A stretch of DNA of 20,707 bases. Origin: Bacillota bacterium (lineage in GTDB: Bacteria; Bacillota_C; Negativicutes; JAEYSJ01). Made by a program: the position numbers and the translations under genes. The stretch spans positions 1 through 20,707 of the forward strand of contig JAEYSJ010000197.1 in the NCBI GenBank assembly GCA_023434855.1, written 5' to 3'. Below, piece after piece: positions 13,239 to 20,707 of the stretch. The notes beneath the pieces were generated by a model, which worked only from the letters and a program-made list of their open reading frames with translations, did not search any database and was not told where the DNA came from. Numbering within the stretch: position 1 is the stretch's first letter; the number at the start of each line of letters is the position of its first letter.

Positions 13239-15526
13239 AGAGTAACCTCCGTTCCTGTTCCTCTTCCGCGCGTTGCACTGACCTGGTAAATTCTAATGTT
13301 TACCGCACTTTGAATCCCGCCAAAATCGGCTTCCTGCATGGTGGCAAAATAAATGGCCGTAGGAGACGCAGCGTTGATCGTGCGTGCTACAGCCCCGTTT
13401 TTGAGAATTTCCAAAGAATATTGCTCGCTCACTTCGTTTAAAGGTACGTCGACGTAATCCTGCCAGCCTGAACTACCCCTGGCGCGACGCACCCAATTCA
13501 TTGTCAGGTTTCCCGCCGCATCCCTGCTCCCCGTTACATGACAAGGGGAAAGCGGGAGAGCCATATTGCCGTTAGACATAAAATTACGTTCAGTGTAGGA
13601 ACTGTCCGTTACCGGCCGTATGGCCGGCCCTACCCTATACATGAGTGGCAGATACCATTGCGATGCGGTCACGGTGATCTTGCCGACAGTTCCCCTGTCC
13701 AGCAGAATAAACCGTTCACCGGCAACATGGGAGTTTGTCAAATGCTCCGTACCCAGTCTGCCGCGCAATAGTCCCGACAGCTGCCATGTATGCGGCGCTA
13801 CCAACGCAGCGTTCAGATACTGAATCACCTCGCCGCCGACGACGGCGGCGTTAGCGCCATTGAGCACATTTGCCACCGGCTGACTTTGCAGCGATCCGGA
13901 AGTAAGCACTATAGTTAGCGCATTTGCGTAGTCAAAGAAGTTTGTGGCACCGTCACCGAGAGCATTTGTTACCGTCCCCATTGTTGATAACGGGTTTTTA
14001 TACTCCAGTAAGTGATACGTTACACCGCCGTCTGTTGACTGAAACACAATGGCCCCGTAAAACTCCGTTGCATTGGTCGCCACGTAAATGGAGTCACTGT
14101 TGACGGTAGCGGTATCCCACGGCAGTTGGGGAATATCAAGAAACTCGAAATTCACAGCTGTTGGGGGCTCAGGGGTCACCGAGGAATCCCCTGGATCGAC
14201 CACCCGCGTCACCTGGCTATACAGTGCGGAGTAGGTGGATACGGACGTGACTTTTTGCAGCCCCGGCTTGCCAAAGGATGTTTTAGTCACAAGCGCCAAC
14301 GCATTTTGACCGGACGGGCAGACAAGCTCAATGACGGTTCCCGGTCTCAGTTCGCCATGTTTGGGACCGAGGGTAACCTCATAGGTGGAACGCTCCAGCC
14401 ATAACTGATACAGCATGGTATCGGTAACCCTTTTTGCGTCAGCGTCATGCATCACATATTCCACATCCACATTACGGTTGCGGTTATGGGACTGCGGTTT
14501 GGCTGTATGGTAACCTGTAACCGTTTCCACAACACTTGACGCACTGTTTGTCAGGTAGCGCCGGGAAGTGATGGTGCCTTGCTGGTAATCATTGTCCAGG
14601 GACAGATATTGCAGGGTCACGCTCTCCGGGAGTTCCAAATCCGGCGTACGGGTCACAGTGAAAGGTTCTTTCGGCGGCATTTCGGATTCATAGGCTCCCA
14701 TATCATCGGCAGGTACCGTGTATACCTTCGTATAATCCCTGCGTTTAAAAACAATAGAGCCGGCGATTTCCATACCATCGAATATATAAATTTGCTGCAG
14801 CAGTTGGATGTGATCTCTGGCCGATTTACTGCCGGAGTACAAGTAGCCTGGCACGGTCATGCCGGTAATGCCGGTAACATCAAGTTGACTTGCAGTTACG
14901 CCAACATCGTCACTAATCTCTACTACGATCTCTCCCAAATCGTTTACAGCTGAGAAGACCTCAAAAGAAAAACTCGGTATCCGGCTGCCATAAGGCGTCA
15001 CATCCATATTCTGAAATACAACATAGGCCAGGCCCCGGTGCGCCGGGACATTGCCCACACCCTCGATACCCTCGATAAAGCTGTCAGGCAGCTGGCTCTC
15101 GGTTCCTAAATAAACGGAGTAGGTGTACTGGGTCATATCCACCACATTGCCATCTGCCCATACCCGGCCGATGCCCCGGATCGGTCCCTGGCAAAGGGCT
15201 ACTGCAAAAGACACCGTATAGGTGTAGGTAGTATAGGAGCCACCACTGCCGCCCTTGCCGCCGGCACTTTGGGTATTGGCGTGTTCGACAAAATCGGTGC
15301 CCCAGATGACGTTGCCGCTGACCCGCACCGACCCAAAAGCTTTCGGAATGCAGGCCCCTGCTGTCGCCGTTTGCAAGGAAAGGTCCGACATCCGCGGGCC
15401 GCTGACATTCAGCTTCTCACCCAAGAGCCGCTGGTCTACAGCGCTGCCGACAAAGCCGGCAAAACTTGTCCAGAAAGGATTCCAGCCAGCGCCTTGCGCC
15501 AGAGATGTAAAAAGAAGCGTGGCCAT
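13235..15526 (-). CDS. GTA megatron/host-specificity-type tail tip protein (763 aa)
   Basis: This large tail-tip protein corresponds to gene transfer agent gene 15 and to central tail fibre proteins such as lambda J. The N-terminus (FAGFVGSAVDQRLLG, then LSLQTATAGACIPKAFGSVR and VSGNVIWGTDF) and the core (ALCQGPIRGIGRVWADGNVV, AYVVFQNMDVTPYGSRIPSF) are typical of the putative phage tail domain of that family. Fibronectin-like beta regions follow (about 460-560 and 650-763), with LSGLLRGRLGTE in between. RcGTA gene 15 also contains a TIM-barrel domain. That domain is absent here, and the preceding DUF2163 protein has one instead. The start overlaps the peptidase stop by one base and the stop overlaps the DUF2793 start by four. 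The protein probably forms the tail tip and carries receptor-binding parts. Confidence 0.88.
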   Translation of the reverse strand: MATLLFTSLAQGAGWNPFWTSFAGFVGSAVDQRLLGEKLNVSGPRMSDLSLQTATAGACIPKAFGSVRVSGNVIWGTDFVEHANTQSAGGKGGSGGSYTTYTYTVSFAVALCQGPIRGIGRVWADGNVVDMTQYTYSVYLGTESQLPDSFIEGIEGVGNVPAHRGLAYVVFQNMDVTPYGSRIPSFSFEVFSAVNDLGEIVVEISDDVGVTASQLDVTGITGMTVPGYLYSGSKSARDHIQLLQQIYIFDGMEIAGSIVFKRRDYTKVYTVPADDMGAYESEMPPKEPFTVTRTPDLELPESVTLQYLSLDNDYQQGTITSRRYLTNSASSVVETVTGYHTAKPQSHNRNRNVDVEYVMHDADAKRVTDTMLYQLWLERSTYEVTLGPKHGELRPGTVIELVCPSGQNALALVTKTSFGKPGLQKVTSVSTYSALYSQVTRVVDPGDSSVTPEPPTAVNFEFLDIPQLPWDTATVNSDSIYVATNATEFYGAIVFQSTDGGVTYHLLEYKNPLSTMGTVTNALGDGATNFFDYANALTIVLTSGSLQSQPVANVLNGANAAVVGGEVIQYLNAALVAPHTWQLSGLLRGRLGTEHLTNSHVAGERFILLDRGTVGKITVTASQWYLPLMYRVGPAIRPVTDSSYTERNFMSNGNMALPLSPCHVTGSRDAAGNLTMNWVRRARGSSGWQDYVDVPLNEVSEQYSLEILKNGAVARTINAASPTAIYFATMQEADFGGIQSAVNIRIYQVSATRGRGTGTEVTL

Positions 15527-15957
15527 TAACCGAATACCCCCGGAATTTGAAAGGCAAAGCGGATTTTACTTGTCCAAAAATCATCAAGCCTTGTTTCGAC
15601 CACTTTGCCCACATCCATCCAGGAATGAATGAACATAGAATCAGAATTCTTAATGCCGCAGTGTGCCGCCGGTCCTTTGCCGAACCCAAACAGCAGGATG
15701 TCGCCGGCTTTGGCCTCATCCGAGGCAATCTCCACAAGGTACGGCTTGATCTCGGTGTAGAGCAACTCTTCGGCGCGAAACAAATACCATGTGGACGGGT
15801 AGTTCAGCGGAACGGTGACCGCGTCAGGAACAAAGCGGGAATATACGCCCCGGATAAGACCGATGCAATCGCAGGCCACGCCTTTAAGGGACGCTTGGTG
15901 CAAATACGGCGTCCCTACCCACGATTTTGCTTCTGCGACAATCTCTTCTCTTGTCAT
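15526..15957 (-). CDS. NlpC/P60-family phage tail peptidase, GTA gene 14 type (143 aa)
   Basis: This cell-wall peptidase probably sits in the tail tip and cuts peptide cross-links during DNA entry. The papain-like core is complete: WVGTPYLHQ near the N-terminus, the catalytic Cys31 in ACDCIGLIRGVY, GDILLFGFG, then His99 in AAHCGIK and His111 in FIHSW. Length is normal for the phage NlpC family. The ATG at 15957 has GGAGGAG just upstream. The stop overlaps the tail-tip gene by one base. It lies between DUF2163 and megatron genes exactly as in gene transfer agents, and corresponds to lambda K in function. Confidence 0.92.
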   Translation of the reverse strand: MTREEIVAEAKSWVGTPYLHQASLKGVACDCIGLIRGVYSRFVPDAVTVPLNYPSTWYLFRAEELLYTEIKPYLVEIASDEAKAGDILLFGFGKGPAAHCGIKNSDSMFIHSWMDVGKVVETRLDDFWTSKIRFAFQIPGVFG

Positions 15958-15969
15958 GGCTCCTCCTTT

Positions 15970-18873
15970 CTAGCTTCTTGGGGTTACGCTCACCGTCTCG
16001 CCGATCGAAGCCGACAATATTGCTTGGTTATCCTGCAACATGAATGCGCCGTTGGCGTAATACGTGATGAGATACTTTGTCTGCTTGCTGTCATTTCCGA
16101 ATATCATGTAGCCGCCGTTGTAGTAGCCGGAGATCGCCTGGATACTCGTGGTGATCGTATTCGCCGGGATATTAATGCTGGTGATGGTACAGGTCGAAGT
16201 CGGCAGGTTAATCAGCACCCCGGTATTGATGTAATTGGGGCTGGCAATCGTCTGGGTGTTGACCTGGGTCGGGTACGACGCCTGGTAATCGTTGCCGGGG
16301 ATATAGGGTTCACCGCGAAAATTCAGCACGTTATCGAACACATTGATGCATGTTGACAAGTTACCGTCACACCCCGGCAGCGCCGTAATCGTGTCACCAA
16401 CCGCCGGTTGAAACGCCGGCGGCAGAAAAAGGATAAAGATCCCGTCTTGATAGTGCATGATTTCGCAACTTGCGCCCGCATTGGCGCTTGAGGTGAAAGT
16501 AATCGTCCCATAGTCGAAGTAGCTTGTAGGGGCAATAATGTCCGTCGTAAGACTTCCGTCGGCATTGACGGCGATTACTTTGCCTGTCTGCGCTGCCGCC
16601 GCCAGGTTGTACTGGCACTTGCTGTCTCCCAGCTTGGCGCGGCAGTGTTTCTGATACACATCGCTGTTGATCTGCTGGTACGCTTCCATCAGGCCGCGAA
16701 TCTCAGCCTGATAGCCATAAGCACCGCTCGTGATCTTGCCTACGGTGCCGGCGCGAACAATCAGAACGGGATCGGATATATTTGACCAGTTGCAAAGAAA
16801 AACGACAACCTGGGCGTAGTCGTATCGACCTGCCAGGATGTCGCTTGCTTTAATATTGTTACTGTCCAGGAAGCCCTCAACTTCCATATTATCAACAGAC
16901 ATGTCCTTTGCCGTATCCACCGCTGTCGGAGAAAAGCCGGTCGCCGCTTCGTAGGTTACGCTGCTAATCACAAGATCTTGATCGTGACTAGTAAAGCCCA
17001 GCGTTGTTCCGTCAGCAAAGGTGATCCGCCAGCACCAAGCAGTGGTTGTAACCTCGCCCTGGAGCCAGGGAACGCTTTGTGACAAACTCGCGTAAGGCGG
17101 GTGCCAATTGTCCCGGCGGATCTGCGCCCCTGCCCAGAGAAAAGAAGTGAACCCGGCAGTTATTCCGTCGACAGCCGCCTGCAGGATAGTCTGCCATAGA
17201 ACGCTGGCGTCAAAAGGAGCCGGATTCAGTACGAATCCGGCAAAATAGTGCGTCTGCTCCGGGCTGTAGCCAAGGAGATTTTGCGCTAGCGCATAGGTCA
17301 GTTTATGGCATGGACTGCCGTTAATCACCCAGTCGTAGTCTTCCAATTCGAAAAAATCCAGGTTCGGGCTTTGCCAGTAGCTTTGCGGGAAGTTTGCTGC
17401 GGTCATCATCGGCCCAACAGCCAGATTGTCGAGAACCGAGGGCGGGTAGAACAGCACGCCAAACTGCGCCGACGGATACTTTGCCTTTACCGCATCGCGC
17501 AGCAACCAGGTAAACTCACCGATCTGGTTGCTTAACCATGTTGCCACGTTGCTGTCAAAAGGCCACCACGTGTCTTTATAAACCGGCAGCGTATTCCCTG
17601 TCTGCGCTGCATAAAGGGCTGTCGTACTGGCATCGTAAAAACAGGGCTTCCCGTTTTGATTCCACCACCAGGGTTCTCCCAGTTGTATGATGACAGGTAA
17701 ACCGCTAGCTGCCTGCAAATCTGCGATCGCTGTCATATAAGCCTTGTAGTATGCTTGCACTTCGGTATTGGTGAAACTCAAAAAGTGTGTCGGGGGCACC
17801 CAGCCGGAAGCGGCCACCGTTCCATCCGACGCCAGTTGTCGCCATTCATAAGCGGCGTCAACGCTTTCCATGGCTACCGACGCGATGACTTTATAGCCTT
17901 TGGCGGCGGCCTGGGTGAAAAAGTCGGCCAGCCAGTTGCGCGTTGCCCGGTTAAAGGAAAAAGTACGCGACTGCTCGTAGATGTAGTTCCCGTTTCCATC
18001 CTGGACAAAGGTGCCGTTTTCTGTCTTGGCCGCCTTGTCGTAGTAGTGGGATGCCCCAATATAGAGGTCGATCCAGTCCCGGAAGCCGAGGGCGTAGAAG
18101 TGGTCGATATAGCGTTTCGGGGTGACATTGTAGTTGTCGTCGTAGCCATCGGCCAACCGGAAGGACTGGGAAGCTTGCTGCCTAAGGCCGCCCATGGGCC
18201 TGGCGCCGGTGACCGTCCAGTTGGTGATCGTCATGCCAAACTCTGTACTTGCAGTCAACGGAATGAGAGAACCCTCGGTATAAAGTAACGGAACGAAGGA
18301 CCAGGACAGCTTGGTAATTGTTGTCGGATCGATTTTTTTCCAGGTCGGGCTGTTAATCCAGGTCCTTGTGCCGGCGTCCCATTCGTAAGGAGCCCAGCCG
18401 CTATATAGATTGTCGAAGTCCAGGGAAATATAGCCCTGATAACCGTTGTCTGATCCATAAGACCGGTTAGTTGGAAAGCGAGGTGTTGTGTTGTAATATG
18501 ACCCGTTATAGGGCCATTTTTCTTCGTAGCTGTCCTGGGGCCGGCCCGCGATGTAGTTCCATGGCCGGACATAATGGATCTGGGCGTCGGTGGTATGGAC
18601 GGCCATGGTTTGCCCATTGAGGGAATCCAAGGCAGGCAGGCCGGTATCGATACGGAAATCATATGTCAGTTCAACGCCCGTAAAGTCCAGTATGGATGCA
18701 TAAGCGGCTAACGAATTTGACCAGGAATCAATACTGTTGTAAATTAATCCTCCCAGATCACCCTGACTGCGAAAGTTGCCGGCAACAGTCACCGTACTGC
18801 CGCTCGCTACTACCGACATGACCATCGCCATATTGAAGTCGCATAGTAACAGCTCGCTGTCAAGCTGGTTCAT
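15970..18873 (-). CDS. Tail hub protein: TIM-barrel hydrolase-like region fused to DUF2163 (967 aa)
   Basis: Residues about 605-870 are a DUF2163/BR0599-type tail hub domain: TAWCWRITFADGTTLGFTSH, SVDNMEVEGFL, DILAGRYDYAQV, HCRAKLGDSKCQ, GCDGNLSTC and FDNVLNFRGEPYIPG. It corresponds to GTA gene 13 and lambda gpL. Cys744, 753, 835 and 842 match the four Cys reported to hold an iron-sulphur cluster in gpL. The N-terminal 600 residues are an addition. After a beta-rich lead (1-240), residues about 250-600 read like a glycosidase TIM barrel: YIDHFYALGFRDWIDLYIGA, KVIASVAMES, VIIQLGEPWWW (E400), FFELEDYDWV (E509/E511) and TAGFTSFLWAGAQ. E400 sits where clan GH-A enzymes have their acid/base, so the barrel could cleave a surface glycan. 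The C-terminal 90 residues form another beta region. Its ATG overlaps the DUF2460 stop by four bases. Confidence 0.88.
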   Translation of the reverse strand: MNQLDSELLLCDFNMAMVMSVVASGSTVTVAGNFRSQGDLGGLIYNSIDSWSNSLAAYASILDFTGVELTYDFRIDTGLPALDSLNGQTMAVHTTDAQIHYVRPWNYIAGRPQDSYEEKWPYNGSYYNTTPRFPTNRSYGSDNGYQGYISLDFDNLYSGWAPYEWDAGTRTWINSPTWKKIDPTTITKLSWSFVPLLYTEGSLIPLTASTEFGMTITNWTVTGARPMGGLRQQASQSFRLADGYDDNYNVTPKRYIDHFYALGFRDWIDLYIGASHYYDKAAKTENGTFVQDGNGNYIYEQSRTFSFNRATRNWLADFFTQAAAKGYKVIASVAMESVDAAYEWRQLASDGTVAASGWVPPTHFLSFTNTEVQAYYKAYMTAIADLQAASGLPVIIQLGEPWWWNQNGKPCFYDASTTALYAAQTGNTLPVYKDTWWPFDSNVATWLSNQIGEFTWLLRDAVKAKYPSAQFGVLFYPPSVLDNLAVGPMMTAANFPQSYWQSPNLDFFELEDYDWVINGSPCHKLTYALAQNLLGYSPEQTHYFAGFVLNPAPFDASVLWQTILQAAVDGITAGFTSFLWAGAQIRRDNWHPPYASLSQSVPWLQGEVTTTAWCWRITFADGTTLGFTSHDQDLVISSVTYEAATGFSPTAVDTAKDMSVDNMEVEGFLDSNNIKASDILAGRYDYAQVVVFLCNWSNISDPVLIVRAGTVGKITSGAYGYQAEIRGLMEAYQQINSDVYQKHCRAKLGDSKCQYNLAAAAQTGKVIAVNADGSLTTDIIAPTSYFDYGTITFTSSANAGASCEIMHYQDGIFILFLPPAFQPAVGDTITALPGCDGNLSTCINVFDNVLNFRGEPYIPGNDYQASYPTQVNTQTIASPNYINTGVLINLPTSTCTITSINIPANTITTSIQAISGYYNGGYMIFGNDSKQTKYLITYYANGAFMLQDNQAILSASIGETVSVTPRS

Positions 18874-19481
18874 AGCTTAATCTCGACAATCGGCACGTTG
18901 TCCCAGGCGTACAGCTGCCACTCTTTAAGGTTAATCGGCATTTTGTCCGTGTCAAAGCGGCAAGGCACGTCGAATTCAAAGTCGGCGGTGATGGTGGCCG
19001 CCAGCGGGGGCGCTACGGCAAAGGTAATAAGCCCGGTGGTATAATCTACGGATACAGTATTTTGGTACGCTTTATTCACATAAATGAGCACCGTATGTGG
19101 CACAGGCTTTTTGATCGTCCGGACTTCAGTATACCCTGCACAGTCCACATAGGTTTTTATTAACTGGAAGGTAGTGGTAGTACCGTCTCCTGCGCTGATA
19201 ACCTGGTTGATGCCGATAAAATCGGACCAGTCTTTGTAGCGAAAGCCAATGGCCTTCCCTCGCCGTGCGCGAAAGAAGGCCAATAGCTCTGCGATCTGTT
19301 TGGCTGTTTTTACCCCATGTGCCGCTTGGTACTCACAGCGGGACTGGGACCAGTTAATATTTCGCTGTTCGTAGCCGGAGGTGGTCGTTACAATGTCCGT
19401 GGAGTAGGTCGGCCCGCCGGTAGACCCAAAGGAAATATCAGGCGGAAATTGCACCTCATGAAAGGGTAAGATCAGCGTCAT
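18870..19481 (-). CDS. DUF2460 distal tail protein, GTA gene 12 type (203 aa)
   Basis: The signature is clear: FPPDISFGSTGGPTYSTDIV, SGYEQRNINWSQSRCEYQAA, the AFFRARRGKAIGFRYKDWSD block, and a C-terminal FDVPCRFDTDKMPI ending in WQLYAWDNVPIVEIKL. Length is normal for the family. In gene transfer agents the homologue is the distal tail protein, which caps the tail tube and links it to the hub. The order tape measure, DUF2460, DUF2163, NlpC is kept here. The start overlaps the tape measure stop by one base (TAATG), and the stop overlaps the next start by four. Confidence 0.93.
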   Translation of the reverse strand: MTLILPFHEVQFPPDISFGSTGGPTYSTDIVTTTSGYEQRNINWSQSRCEYQAAHGVKTAKQIAELLAFFRARRGKAIGFRYKDWSDFIGINQVISAGDGTTTTFQLIKTYVDCAGYTEVRTIKKPVPHTVLIYVNKAYQNTVSVDYTTGLITFAVAPPLAATITADFEFDVPCRFDTDKMPINLKEWQLYAWDNVPIVEIKL

Positions 19482-20707
19482 TACAGGTTCCTCCTTCCTG
19501 CTGCCATTGCCGCATAGAGGCCCGCCAGAACTTGACTCCTGCTTTGATGGAAGGATTGGGCGTTCGGAGTCTGGATGTTCATCGTAATAATCGTCGGACT
19601 GCCGTGGGGGATAGACGAATGATTTAATAGCTGCTGCGTCTGGTTGGCGGTATACACATAGCCTGGTGCTTTAAAGTTGATCAGTTCCGGCCCTTCCTCG
19701 CCCACAAGGGCCAGGCCACCGGGGTAATCGCCGCCGTCGGCGTAATGGTTCATGTTGGTAAGACCGCCCATACCAATATTTTGACCTCCGGAAGTGATGG
19801 CGCCGCTTGCATTGACTAGGGTTGGCTTTAAACCAGTCCCTATTACTCCGCCGAAGAGCTGCTGCAGCGGGCCCGCAAGGGTTTGATTGACCCACATTTT
19901 TACCAGCATTTCTTCCACGTCCTGCGCCATGGAAGAGATAATACTGCGGATACCTTTGCTGAGGGATTCGGTTCCTGCCAGCATTTTGTTGATGTTTTCC
20001 GCAAAACTATCGTAGATCTGATCATAGGTTTGTACCATCAACTGAGCGTAGTTCATTTGTTTGCTTTGGATATCCCGCATCGCAACAGATGCAGCCGCTT
20101 CCCTATTGTAAGCGTCCAGTTGATACTTCTGGTTTAGGGCTTCATTCAGTTTTTCCTGTAAGGACAGCCGCTGCTGGTCGGTAATGCCGACAGCCTGGAC
20201 GGCTTGCTGAAGATAACTGATTTCCGAAGCCAAATCCTTCTGTCTGAGCGCATCCACTTGCTGCTGCGTCTTGCCTTCCAGATTGATCAGTATAGCATCG
20301 TACTGTAAGGCATTTTGATATTTTTGCAGACTCGCATCCGTATAGGCCTGATCGCGTTTTTGGCCGGCTGCTTGCTTTTTTGCATCTGCTTCCCGGTTTG
20401 CCGCGTCCAGTGCAACTGTATCATTCCCATCTACTTGGATAGCTTTTAAACGTGCCTTGCGCTCTTTTTCAATTTTATCAAGCTCAATCTGGTATTCGAT
20501 GTCAGCCTGTGCCTTCTTATCACCGATCAGTTGTGCTCCAATTAGAGCGGTCTGATTTGTTACGTCGATCCACGCCTGCCGCCACGTTTCCTTGACCTTA
20601 TCCGCAGCCACCTGCTGATACTTGGCTATTTTATCAGCCAAACCAGAAGTATCTCCGCCATCTTTGCCAATCTGCTGCACTTCATTTTGCATTTTGGTGA
20701 CTTCTGC
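19481..20707 (-). CDS. Tail tape measure protein, C-terminal part (runs off the right edge)
   Basis: The frame is open to base 20707, so the 408 visible residues are the C-terminal end of a longer protein. The first 230 residues are long charged coiled coils (IELDKIEKERKARLKAIQV, QQRLSLQEKLNEALNQKYQL). An amphipathic stretch follows (SKGIRSIISSMAQDVEEMLV), then a Gly-rich hinge and the typical tape measure ending: HYADGGDYPGGLALVGEEGP, ELINFKAPGYVYTANQTQ, and SFHQSRSQVLAGLYAAMAAG. The protein sets tail length and is carried inside the tube; this end would lie near the tail tip. The stop overlaps the DUF2460 start by one base. Confidence 0.9.
   Translation of the reverse strand, partial: AEVTKMQNEVQQIGKDGGDTSGLADKIAKYQQVAADKVKETWRQAWIDVTNQTALIGAQLIGDKKAQADIEYQIELDKIEKERKARLKAIQVDGNDTVALDAANREADAKKQAAGQKRDQAYTDASLQKYQNALQYDAILINLEGKTQQQVDALRQKDLASEISYLQQAVQAVGITDQQRLSLQEKLNEALNQKYQLDAYNREAAASVAMRDIQSKQMNYAQLMVQTYDQIYDSFAENINKMLAGTESLSKGIRSIISSMAQDVEEMLVKMWVNQTLAGPLQQLFGGVIGTGLKPTLVNASGAITSGGQNIGMGGLTNMNHYADGGDYPGGLALVGEEGPELINFKAPGYVYTANQTQQLLNHSSIPHGSPTIITMNIQTPNAQSFHQSRSQVLAGLYAAMAAGRRNL

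Noticed and set aside
14579..14953. Plus-strand open frame of 124 codons
   Set aside because: It lies inside the 763-aa tail tip gene on the opposite strand, with no motif.
15547..16356. Long plus-strand open frame (269 codons) over the peptidase and hub genes
   Set aside because: It is antisense to two well-supported genes, has no ribosome site, and its translation is Arg/His/Gly-rich without any motif. It reflects high G+C codon use on the other strand.
17755..18288. Plus-strand open frame of 177 codons
   Set aside because: It lies fully opposite the hub protein's barrel region and has no family features or translation signal.
1..20707. CRISPR arrays, rRNA and tRNA genes, insertion sequences
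   Set aside because: No regularly spaced repeats, no RNA gene folds and no transposase frames or terminal inverted repeats were seen on either strand.

Overview
The window looks like an accessory region of a Firmicutes-type chromosome. The ribosome binding sites are purine-rich GGAGG types, there are two tandem large serine recombinases, and a GAF-PAS sensor is present. Everything right of about 9.6 kb is the late (tail and lysis) end of a siphovirus-like prophage. My best guess for the host is a diderm, Negativicutes-like firmicute (Sporomusa/Pelosinus type), because the tail resembles those of phages and gene transfer agents of outer-membrane bacteria. No rRNA or other marker gene is present to confirm this.

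Layout, left to right. (1) 1-1176 (-): N-terminal part of a GAF-PAS-PAS signalling protein that runs off the window. (2) 1177-1609: non-coding, with two strong hairpin terminators reading leftwards. (3) 1610-5679 (-): three accessory genes of unknown function. A 312-aa helical-repeat protein has its own extended -10 promoter. A tightly coupled pair follows: a 550-aa protein whose C-terminal half resembles a xylose-isomerase-like TIM barrel, and a 434-aa protein with an N-terminal helix-turn-helix and a long charged coiled coil. (4) 5798-8411 (-): a terminator and two overlapping large serine recombinases. (5) 8412-8618: divergent promoter region. (6) 8619-9509 (+): a lone TadE/TadG-like (Flp-pilus type) protein, the only convincing plus-strand gene. 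(7) 9631-20707 (-): phage late genes in one operon-like run.

On the minus strand the phage genes read, from the right edge: tape measure protein C-terminus, DUF2460, a 967-aa TIM-barrel + DUF2163 hub protein, NlpC/P60 peptidase, a 763-aa GTA 'megatron'/host-specificity type protein, DUF2793 protein, a small baseplate/fibre protein, an Ala-rich tail fibre, XhlA-like and two-helix holin-like proteins, a GH25 endolysin, and two coiled-coil membrane proteins. The start of this run matches the order of genes 11-15 of the Rhodobacter gene transfer agent (RcGTA). Stops and starts mostly overlap or abut, so the genes are probably co-translated during late expression to build the tail tip and then lyse the host.

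The points most worth following up are: the GTA-type tail in a firmicute context, with the TIM-barrel domain on a different tail protein; the 209-aa last lysis gene, which has an N-terminal membrane anchor and a C-terminus shaped like an outer-membrane protein insertion signal; and the uncharacterised gene pair at 2720-5679. Family assignments are from reading motifs by eye. No database search or structure prediction was run.
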